Below are positions 1 through 6,555 of a stretch of DNA of 33,750 nt, piece by piece. Numbering within the stretch: the first letter of the stretch is position 1; every line of letters begins with the position of its first letter. The notes below the pieces were generated by a model. That model was not told the DNA's origin. It did not search any database and worked only from the letters and a program-made list of their open reading frames with translations. The position numbers and the translations under genes were made by a program. Origin of the DNA: Actinomycetota bacterium (lineage in GTDB: Bacteria > Actinomycetota > Acidimicrobiia > Acidimicrobiales > Ilumatobacteraceae); NCBI GenBank assembly GCA_009726095.1, contig WLMZ01000028.1, forward strand, positions 1 to 33,750, given 5' to 3'.

Positions 1-1
1 A

Positions 2-1009
2 CTGTTCGCGCGCCTCGGGCCGCACCCTCGGTCACTCATCGCCGAAGCAACCGCCGACGGAGAGCTGTTCGAATACTGGGTCCACGAGGCCAGCCATGTA
101 CCCACCCAGCACTACCACCTGCACCGCTGGCGAATGTCGGGCGAGCACGGCTGGGGCATGTTCGCCCGGCTGCACGAGCGTCGGCCCGACTTCGTGCACG
201 AGGTGCTCGATCGGGTGGCCGCCAACGGGCCGGTGGTGGCCGGCGACTTCAACGCCCGCGTCGGGCCGAAGGGCACCTGGTGGGACTGGGACGACGCCAA
301 GATTGCCCTCGAGCACCTGTTCTTCACGGGCAAGGTCGCGGGTCGGCGACGCTCCAATGACTTCGCCCGACTGTACGACATTGCCGATCGGTGGATCCCC
401 GACGATGCGTTGAACCGCGAGGCACCCTCCGAACGTGACGCCCGCAAGGAACTGTTGGTGCTCGCTGCCCGACATCACGGTGTGGGCACGCTCGGCGATC
501 TCACCGACTACCACCGTCAGAAGAATGCGCCGTGCAAACCGCTGGTGGCCGAACTCGTCGAGGAGGGCCGCCTGGTTGCGGTGCAGGTGCAGGGCTGGAA
601 ACCACCGGCCTACCTGCACCCCGAGGCGCGTCGGCCACGACGCGTCAATGGGCGGGCCCTGCTCAGCCCGTTCGACTCGCTGGTCTTCAACCGCGAACGC
701 ACCGAGCGCGTCTTCGGCTTCCGATATCGCATCGAGATCTACGTGCCCGAGCCCAAGCGGGTCTACGGCTACTACGTGCTGCCGTTCCTGCTCGGCGACG
801 AACTGATCGGTCGGGTTGACCTCAAGGCCGACCGCCACAACAGCGCCCTGTTGGTGCAGGGGTCCTACGCCGAGCCCGGTGTACCCGACGAGATCATCGT
901 GCCCGAACTCGCCGACGAGCTTCGCCTCATGGCCCGCTGGCTCGAACTCGATTCCGTGGTGGTGAAGCCGCGCGGCGATCTGGCCCGCTCGTTGGCTGCC
1001 GCGTTCTGA
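2..1009 (+). CDS. YcaQ/AlkX-like winged-helix DNA glycosylase (5' partial)
   Basis: This is the C-terminal 335 residues of a winged-helix protein of the YcaQ/AlkX (HTH_42) family, whose members remove bulky alkylated bases and help unhook interstrand DNA crosslinks. The frame is open from base 2, so the true start lies before the window; the in-frame ATG at 134 is internal, because conserved family sequence (LFEYWVHEASHVP) is encoded upstream of it. Family hallmarks visible are WWDWDDAKIALEHLFFTG, the segment LLSPFDSLVFNRERTERVFGF, and YYVLPFLLGDELIGRVDLKADR near the C-terminus. The catalytic QxD motif of characterised YcaQ lies in the N-terminal part, which is missing here, so activity cannot be judged. 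The next gene starts 59 bases downstream. Family assignment is confident; substrate is not. Confidence 0.88.
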   Translation: MFARLGPHPRSLIAEATADGELFEYWVHEASHVPTQHYHLHRWRMSGEHGWGMFARLHERRPDFVHEVLDRVAANGPVVAGDFNARVGPKGTWWDWDDAKIALEHLFFTGKVAGRRRSNDFARLYDIADRWIPDDALNREAPSERDARKELLVLAARHHGVGTLGDLTDYHRQKNAPCKPLVAELVEEGRLVAVQVQGWKPPAYLHPEARRPRRVNGRALLSPFDSLVFNRERTERVFGFRYRIEIYVPEPKRVYGYYVLPFLLGDELIGRVDLKADRHNSALLVQGSYAEPGVPDEIIVPELADELRLMARWLELDSVVVKPRGDLARSLAAAF

Positions 1010-1068
1010 TCGTCGATCCCGAACGCAATGCCCACACCGGCACAGGGCGGGTCACTACGCTGGCCTCG

Positions 1069-2277
1069 ATGTCTGCCGATTCGCGCGAGAGCACCGGACC
1101 CGTTGAGCCGGACTCCGAAGGCGGGCAACGTCGCCCCACCTGGGTCAGCACCATGCCGGCGTGGGTGTGGAAGGCCGTGGCCATCTTCTGGTTGGGGTAT
1201 CTGGTCACGTTGGCCACCAAGTTCATGTTCGATCGACTGACCGAACTGATGGTGCTGCTGCTCATCTCGATGTTCCTTGCACTCGCGATCGAGCCCGGGG
1301 TCAACCGCTTGTCGCAGCGCGGGTGGCGTCGTGGAACCTCCACCACCCTGATCCTGCTGGGCGTGTTCGTCTTCACGGTGGTGTTCGTGGTCGCGATCGC
1401 ATCGTTGGTCGGTGGCCAGATTGCCGATCTACTCAACGACACACCCAAAACCATCACCAAGGTGGTCGGCTTCCTCAACCGCCACTTCAGTACACACATC
1501 GATGCGAAGAAGGTGATTGCCAGCACCGAGGATCCCAACGGTTCGTTCCAGCGGTTCATCAAGTCGCAGCGTGCCAAGGTGTTCGAGGTGTCGGTCGCCG
1601 CACTCGATGCATTGCTACAACTGTTCTCGGTGCTGCTCTTCACCTTCTATTTGGTGGCCGATGGGCCACGGATGCGTCGCAGCATCTGTAGCCGGTTCCG
1701 CCCCGAGCGCCAAGAACGCGTGCTCAACGTCTGGGAGCTCGCGATCAGCAAGACGGGCGGCTACCTGTACTCACGTGCGTTGCTCGCAGCGCTGTCGGCC
1801 TTCTTCCACTGGGTCCTGTTCCAGTCACTGGGCACCACGGCCCCGGTCGCGATGGCGTTGTGGGTCGGCCTGATCAGCCAGTTCCTCCCCGTGGTGGGCA
1901 CCTACTTAGCAGGTGCCCTCCCGATCCTGCTCGCGTTGGTCGATTCGCCCGGCAAGGCGTTGGTCATGCTCGCCTTCGTGGTGCTGTACCAACAGGTCGA
2001 GAACTACCTCTTCCTCCCACGCATCACGGCACGCACCATGGAACTGCACCCGGCGCTCGCGTTCGGCGCAGCGTTGGCGGGCGGCGCAGTGCTCGGTCCG
2101 GTCGGCGCCATCCTCGCGCTTCCGGCTGCTGCGATGGGCCAGGCGGTGGTCGGCGAATGGGGCACCCGCCATGAGGTCATCGACGTGCCCTTGACCCGGC
2201 TGTCGCACCCGAGCATGAAGGTCAAGAAGGCGGCGCGAAAGAAGGGCGACACGCAGGATTCCGATGAATCCGACTGA
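1069..2277 (+). CDS. AI-2E family (PerM/YdiK-type) integral membrane transporter
   Basis: A 402-residue polytopic membrane protein with the layout of the AI-2E/PerM family (PF01594): a paired hydrophobic N-terminal region (about residues 30-65), a third segment (about 82-110), a long soluble loop (about 115-185), and a hydrophobic C-terminal half. The C-terminal half contains the typical GLISQFLPVVGTYLAG and the segment VENYLFLPRITARTMELHPA. Members transport small molecules or ions across the inner membrane; only some have been linked to autoinducer-2, and some act as Na+/H+ antiporters, so the substrate is unknown. The C-terminal tail is Lys/Arg-rich and cytosolic by charge. The 3' end overlaps the asparaginase gene by 14 bases, which suggests coupled translation. 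No strong Shine-Dalgarno precedes the ATG. Confidence 0.85.
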   Translation: MSADSRESTGPVEPDSEGGQRRPTWVSTMPAWVWKAVAIFWLGYLVTLATKFMFDRLTELMVLLLISMFLALAIEPGVNRLSQRGWRRGTSTTLILLGVFVFTVVFVVAIASLVGGQIADLLNDTPKTITKVVGFLNRHFSTHIDAKKVIASTEDPNGSFQRFIKSQRAKVFEVSVAALDALLQLFSVLLFTFYLVADGPRMRRSICSRFRPERQERVLNVWELAISKTGGYLYSRALLAALSAFFHWVLFQSLGTTAPVAMALWVGLISQFLPVVGTYLAGALPILLALVDSPGKALVMLAFVVLYQQVENYLFLPRITARTMELHPALAFGAALAGGAVLGPVGAILALPAAAMGQAVVGEWGTRHEVIDVPLTRLSHPSMKVKKAARKKGDTQDSDESD

Positions 2278-3241
2278 GGTCTATGTGCCGGTGGCGCTCA
2301 CCACGCGTTCGGGTTTCCCGGAGTCGGTTCACTTCGGCGCGGTCGTGGCGCTCGATCGCGATGGGTCGATCGCGTTCAGTGCCGGCGACCCAACGGTGGG
2401 GATGTACCCGCGGTCGTCCAACAAGCCGATGCAGGCGGCTGCCATGGTGAGCGCGGGTCTGTCGCTGCCGCCCGATCTGCTGGCCCTTGTATGTGCCAGC
2501 CACGACGGTACGGTCATGCATCTCGACGCGGCCCGAGGCATCCTTGCCCATGCGGGTCTTGACGAGTCGGCGCTGATGAACACGCTGGATCTTCCGCTCG
2601 ACCCGTCGGCAGCCGAGGCGGTGTTGCGCTCGGGCGGGGGTCGTTCAGCGTTGCAGATGAACTGCAGCGGAAAGCACAGCGGCATGCTGGCCACCTGCGT
2701 GATCAATGGGTGGCCCCTCGCGTCGTATCTCGATGCGTCGCATCCATTGCAGGTGCACATCACCGAGTCGTTGCCGGCGCTCATCGGCGAGCGGGTCGCC
2801 CACATCGGCGTCGATGGGTGCGGTGCGCCCGCTCACGTGCTGTCACTGCTCGGCCTTGCGCGTGGGTTCCGCAACATCGCCACCGGAGCGGCCGGTGCAG
2901 CCGGAACAGACGTCTACGAAGCGATGACGGCGAATCCCACCATGGTCGGCGGCTCGCGGCGCGATGTCACTCGCCTCATGCAGCACGTCCCCGGTCTGGT
3001 CGCCAAGGACGGCGCCGACGGTGTGTTTGCCGCAGCGTTGCCGGATGGTCGTGCCGTTGCGCTGAAGATCTCCGATGGCGCCAACCGCGCCCGGCCCCCC
3101 GTGATGCTGGCCGCATTGCAGGCACTGGGCATCGATGTCTCCAACGCTGCTCCGTTGCTGCACGAATACGTGCGCGGCCATGGCCAGGTGGTCGGCGAGG
3201 TGACCGCCATCAACGGTTTGTTCGGAGCGTCGCATGGCTGA
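2264..3241 (+). CDS. L-asparaginase II (Rhizobium etli type)
   Basis: A 325-residue member of the asparaginase II family (PF06089), which hydrolyses L-asparagine to aspartate and ammonia and is unrelated to E. coli AnsA/AnsB. Residues matching those described for R. etli ReAV are visible: a Ser-x-x-Lys pair (Ser51/Lys54 in PRSSNKPMQA), Ser79 in CASHDG, Cys134 and Lys137 in NCSGKHSGM, Cys187 in DGCGAP, and a downstream Lys (Lys268 in ALKISDG is the best candidate). The three Cys/Lys positions correspond to the ReAV metal site. There is no signal peptide, so it acts in the cytosol. It starts inside the preceding transporter gene after an AGGA Shine-Dalgarno and overlaps the next gene by 8 bases. 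Pairing with a transporter could mean amide uptake and breakdown, which is inference. Confidence 0.9.
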   Translation: MNPTEVYVPVALTTRSGFPESVHFGAVVALDRDGSIAFSAGDPTVGMYPRSSNKPMQAAAMVSAGLSLPPDLLALVCASHDGTVMHLDAARGILAHAGLDESALMNTLDLPLDPSAAEAVLRSGGGRSALQMNCSGKHSGMLATCVINGWPLASYLDASHPLQVHITESLPALIGERVAHIGVDGCGAPAHVLSLLGLARGFRNIATGAAGAAGTDVYEAMTANPTMVGGSRRDVTRLMQHVPGLVAKDGADGVFAAALPDGRAVALKISDGANRARPPVMLAALQALGIDVSNAAPLLHEYVRGHGQVVGEVTAINGLFGASHG

Positions 3242-4157
3242 GATTCCGTTCGCTGCTCCACTCGACGACGTTCGCTACGGCGTGGCCGAACAGGTTTCGC
3301 CGCTGATCAGACGGGTGATTGCCAACAATCCCGGCAAGTACAGTTACCGGGGTACGGGCACCTACATCGTCGGCCACGGGGATGTTGCGGTCATCGATCC
3401 CGGGCCAGCACTGGACGAGCACCGCGAGGCGTTGACCAGTGCGCTGGCCGGCGAACGGGTGCGCGCGATCCTCATCACGCACTGCCATAGCGATCACTCG
3501 CCGTTGGCAGCGTGGTTACGCGAGACCACCGGCGCGCCGACGATCGCGTTCGGCCCGCATGGCGCCGTGGACACAACCGACGACGAGGAGTCCGACGTCA
3601 AGGTGGAGGAGTCCATCGACCTTGCCTTCGTCCCCGATGTCCGGGCGGTTGATGGCAGTCTGGTTGCGTGTGCGCGCGGGTGGACCATGCGCGCCGTGCA
3701 CACACCGGGACATACCTCGAACCATCTGTGCTTCGCGCTCGACCAGGAAGGCGCCCTTTTCACCGGCGACCACGTGATGGGGTGGAGCACCACGGTGGTG
3801 TCGCCTCCTGACGGCGACATGCGCGCCTACATGCACTCGCTGCGCAAGGTTGCGGCGCGTCATGACCGCATCCTGTGGCCCACGCACGGCAACCCCGTCA
3901 CTGATCCGGCACCATTCCTTGATGCCTACCTGACCCACCGGCTCGAGCGCGAGCAGCAGGTGCTCACCCAGGTACGAGACGGCGTCGCCTCGATCGAGGC
4001 GATGGTCAAGGTGCTCTACGCCAACGTGCGCGAAGAACTGCACAAGCCGGCGGGTCGCAGCGTGCTGTCGCATCTCGTGAAGCTGGTCGACGACGAACTC
4101 GTCATCGTTGACGGAGGGGCTGCTCCCTCGCTGAAGGCGTCGTTTCTTCCGGCCTAG
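3234..4157 (+). CDS. MBL-fold metallo-hydrolase, LACTB2-like
   Basis: A 307-residue metallo-beta-lactamase-fold hydrolase. The metal-binding signature is complete: THCHSDHS (His83, His85, Asp87, His88), His160 in HTPGHTSNH, Asp179 in FTGDHVMG and His218 in WPTHGNP. The C-terminal 60 residues look like the small winged-helix extension of the LACTB2/glyoxalase-like group (LYANVREELHKPAGRSVLSH). Animal LACTB2 is an endoribonuclease, but most bacterial relatives have no assigned substrate; the sequence supports a binuclear zinc hydrolase and no more. The ATG follows a GGAG and overlaps the asparaginase stop region by 8 bases, so genes 2 to 4 of the window probably form one transcript. Its 3' end faces the convergent winged-helix gene across 37 bases that contain a short direct repeat (tgttcacag twice) but no clear terminator hairpin. 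Confidence 0.87.
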   Translation: MAEIPFAAPLDDVRYGVAEQVSPLIRRVIANNPGKYSYRGTGTYIVGHGDVAVIDPGPALDEHREALTSALAGERVRAILITHCHSDHSPLAAWLRETTGAPTIAFGPHGAVDTTDDEESDVKVEESIDLAFVPDVRAVDGSLVACARGWTMRAVHTPGHTSNHLCFALDQEGALFTGDHVMGWSTTVVSPPDGDMRAYMHSLRKVAARHDRILWPTHGNPVTDPAPFLDAYLTHRLEREQQVLTQVRDGVASIEAMVKVLYANVREELHKPAGRSVLSHLVKLVDDELVIVDGGAAPSLKASFLPA

Positions 4158-4194
4158 GAAACTCGGGTTCGGCCCATGGTGTTCACAGTCGTGT

Positions 4195-4851
4195 TCACAG
4201 AGGAGAGGCGTCGTTGGCGCTGCGCCAGCGGTGGCGAGGGTCCGGTGCCAGGCCAGCGTGCACGATGTAGCGGCGCGGCCCCGTGCGATCCGCGAACTTC
4301 GCAAGGAGAGCATGCAGCTCTCCCGTGAACTCCAGCACTTCCTGCGACGTGAGATGAAAGGTCATCCAGCCATCGGCGTAGGGGCGAGCGCGGGTGGCGC
4401 CGTCGGACTCGATCATCTCGATCGACGTACCGAACTCGCCGCTGCCTGAGAAGGCGAGCGAGAACGCCTTGGTGTCCTCGATCGCCTCGTCGAGACCGTC
4501 GAAGAAGCGGCGCAGCATGCGCATCCGGCCCTCGTCGAGCAAGGCCACCCGGCTGTCGAAGGGAATCTTGGCGTAGGCAACGGTGAGTTGTCGGGCTGGC
4601 GCGCGGTAACGCGGCATCGGCATACCGGCGCGTTGTTCGTCGCCGAGATGCACAAGCAGGCCGACGCGCACGAACCGTGGGATCCAGTACGCCACGGTTG
4701 ATGTCGGCCGCCCCAGGGCGGCGGCGGCGGATGACAGCGTGTGGGCGTCGCGCATGAAGGGCAGCAGATAGCGCAGAGAACGCAGGTTGGCGAGCATCGA
4801 GATGGCGGCGGGCGACGTGATCTCGCGTGTGGCGGGCCACGGTTTGGGCAT
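4195..4851 (-). CDS. Winged-helix (ArsR-like) transcriptional regulator
   Basis: A 218-residue protein with an N-terminal winged helix-turn-helix (about residues 10-75: a helix pair followed by LSSAAAALGRPTSTVAYWIPRF and a wing) and a C-terminal domain of about 130 residues that I do not recognise, possibly for ligand binding or dimerisation. The ATG at 4851 was chosen because AGAGGAG precedes it by five bases; an in-frame TTG six codons upstream lacks a site. It is divergent from the MFS exporter gene with a 62-base gap, an arrangement typical of a regulator controlling an efflux pump, so it may sense the pump's substrate. Effector and operator are unknown. ArsR-type is the best fit, but a PadR- or MarR-like label is also possible. 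Confidence 0.7.
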   Translation of the reverse strand: MPKPWPATREITSPAAISMLANLRSLRYLLPFMRDAHTLSSAAAALGRPTSTVAYWIPRFVRVGLLVHLGDEQRAGMPMPRYRAPARQLTVAYAKIPFDSRVALLDEGRMRMLRRFFDGLDEAIEDTKAFSLAFSGSGEFGTSIEMIESDGATRARPYADGWMTFHLTSQEVLEFTGELHALLAKFADRTGPRRYIVHAGLAPDPRHRWRSANDASPL

Positions 4852-4862
4852 GGGGGCTCCTC

Positions 4863-4892
4863 TTGCCAATCTGCATCTAGCTTTCGTATGAG
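4863..4892 (+). promoter_or_regulatory. Possible sigma70-type promoter for the MFS gene
   Basis: TTGCCA (4863-4868) and TATGAG (4887-4892) are separated by 18 bases, five and four matches to the consensus hexamers. They lie in the short divergent gap upstream of the MFS start at 4914. The match is modest and could be chance; no clear Shine-Dalgarno lies between it and the ATG. Confidence 0.3.
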
Positions 4893-4913
4893 ACGAGGCC
4901 GACGATAGCCCAC

Positions 4914-6068
4914 ATGATCCTTCGCCTGTATCGCAACTTCCGCCTCATCTGGATCGGCCAGGTCGTCTCTGTGATCGGCGACGGCATGCAGAGCGTGGCG
5001 CTGCTCTGGTGGGCCCGTCGCACTGGCGGCAATGCGCTGTTGGCTGCCGTAGCAGCGTCGATGATCGTGCCGTTCGTGATCTGCGCGCCGTTCGGCGGGT
5101 GGCTTGCCGACAGGTACGACCGCCGGCACCTGCTCATCGCCGCTGATCTCCAACGTGTCGTTGTCACCGCGACGCTGGCAGTGCTCGCGATCCGTCACCA
5201 CGCGTCTCCCGTGCTGATCTGTGCGTTGGTCGCACTGTCGTCGATGGCCACGGCCGTGTTCGATCCCACGTATTCCACCGTGGTGCCGAGCCTCATCGAA
5301 AGCGAGCATCGTGCCGCTGCCAACGGTCTGAACATGGCCAACTCGGCCGTGGGGGGCCTGATCGGACCTCTGCTCGGCGGGTTGATGATCAGCGTGTTCG
5401 ATGTCGGCAACGTGATGCTGGTGAACGCCGCAACGTTTGCCTGGTCGGCTGCTTTCATCGTGTGTGCCCGGATCCCTCGCCCGGCAGGGGCGACGCCACA
5501 GGCCCGCGAGCGGCACTCCACCCGTGGTGCCATCGCCTCGGTGGTGCGCGAACCACAACTGCGCCGCCTGGTGGGCCTGGCGTCGGTGCTCAACATGGTC
5601 GCTGCGCCCGTACCGTTGCTGATCGTCGCACTGGCTGTGGATCGCTTCCATGTCGGGCCGGGAGCATATGGAGCGCTGGAGATCACGGTGTCCGCAGGCG
5701 TGTTGGTGGGTGCGTTGCTGGCCGGCAAATTCGCGAAGGGCGCGATTTCGCTGCCGATGTTGCTCATCGGTGGGTGCCTCGCCTCCGCCGGTCTGTTGCC
5801 GATCGTCGGCACCGGGGTCGCCTTCCTGATCGGCGGCGTGGCCATTGCCATTGCCAATACGTCGCTGCTCACCACGCTGCAGGGTGTCGTGGCGCCGGAA
5901 GTGCAGGGGCGGGTGTTCGGCGTGGTGGGCGCACTGGGCGAAGGCCTGCGGCCAGTAGGCCTGGCGCTCGGCGCGCCGCTCCTTGCGATCGTCGGTGTGA
6001 GTTGGGCGTTCATCGTGGTCGGCGGACTGGTGATCGTTACCACATTGCTGTTGGGTCCCCGACGGTGA
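4914..6068 (+). CDS. Major facilitator superfamily exporter (MFS_3/EntS-like)
   Basis: A 384-residue 12-segment transporter. The N-terminal half carries the classic MFS loop 2-3 signature GGWLADRYDRRHLL (about residues 61-74), preceded by LYRNFRLIWIGQVVSVIGDGM, typical of the MFS_3/EntS group of drug or siderophore exporters. Segments continue to the C-terminus with GVVGALGEGLRPVGLALGAPLL. It should export a small hydrophobic compound by proton antiport; the compound is unknown. The divergent winged-helix gene is a plausible local regulator. The next gene (SRPBCC) starts 34 bases downstream and may share the transcript. Start choice: first ATG in frame, with no good Shine-Dalgarno, so a slightly different start is possible. 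Confidence 0.87.
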   Translation: MILRLYRNFRLIWIGQVVSVIGDGMQSVALLWWARRTGGNALLAAVAASMIVPFVICAPFGGWLADRYDRRHLLIAADLQRVVVTATLAVLAIRHHASPVLICALVALSSMATAVFDPTYSTVVPSLIESEHRAAANGLNMANSAVGGLIGPLLGGLMISVFDVGNVMLVNAATFAWSAAFIVCARIPRPAGATPQARERHSTRGAIASVVREPQLRRLVGLASVLNMVAAPVPLLIVALAVDRFHVGPGAYGALEITVSAGVLVGALLAGKFAKGAISLPMLLIGGCLASAGLLPIVGTGVAFLIGGVAIAIANTSLLTTLQGVVAPEVQGRVFGVVGALGEGLRPVGLALGAPLLAIVGVSWAFIVVGGLVIVTTLLLGPRR

Positions 6069-6102
6069 AGACTGAGGCGCACGTTTCATCCCAGGGGGAA
6101 TC

Positions 6103-6555
6103 ATGGTCACAGGTACCGCAAGCGTCACGATCGATCGTTCGCCGATGGAGGTGTTCGCGGCCGTCTCCGACATCACCCGTACGGGTGAGTGGAGCCCCGA
6201 GTGCACCGCCGGCCGGTGGGTCGGCGGAGCAACCGGACCGGTGGTCGGGGCGAAGTTCGAGGGTGACAACAAGGTGGTCGTCGCAGGGATCACGATGAAG
6301 AAATGGACCACCACTTCGGAGGTCACGGCGTGTGTGCCTGGCGAACTGTTCGAGTTCGTCGTCGAGGGCTACACGACCTGGCGTTACGAGCTGGCCCCTG
6401 TCGGTACCGGCACCACCGTGACCGAGTCGTTCAGCTTCGATGCCTCGAAGGGCCTGCAGGGATTCATCTACGAGAAGGTGCTGCGCCGGTCGCGTTCGAT
6501 GACGAAGGGCATGCAGCGCACCCTCGAACGGCTCAAGGCGAGCTTGTCGTCGTAG
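6103..6555 (+). CDS. SRPBCC-fold protein (polyketide cyclase/dehydrase-like)
   Basis: A 150-residue single-domain protein of the START/SRPBCC superfamily: an N-terminal strand and helix (VTIDRSPMEVFAAVSDITRTGEWSP), a run of beta strands, and a long C-terminal helix ending in KGMQRTLERLKASL. Such proteins bind hydrophobic ligands in a deep cavity; some are cyclases or lipid carriers, and most are unassigned. AGGGGG precedes the ATG. Its last 23 bases overlap the 3' end of the convergent GT39 gene, so transcripts from the two strands would be complementary there. The location after an MFS exporter suggests a role with the exported compound, which is inference. Confidence 0.82.
   Translation: MVTGTASVTIDRSPMEVFAAVSDITRTGEWSPECTAGRWVGGATGPVVGAKFEGDNKVVVAGITMKKWTTTSEVTACVPGELFEFVVEGYTTWRYELAPVGTGTTVTESFSFDASKGLQGFIYEKVLRRSRSMTKGMQRTLERLKASLSS

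Noticed and set aside
4413-6326. Long minus-strand open frame opposite the MFS gene
   Set aside because: It is low-complexity, His/Arg/Gln-rich translation typical of antisense frames in GC-rich DNA. The MFS frame has clear family motifs.
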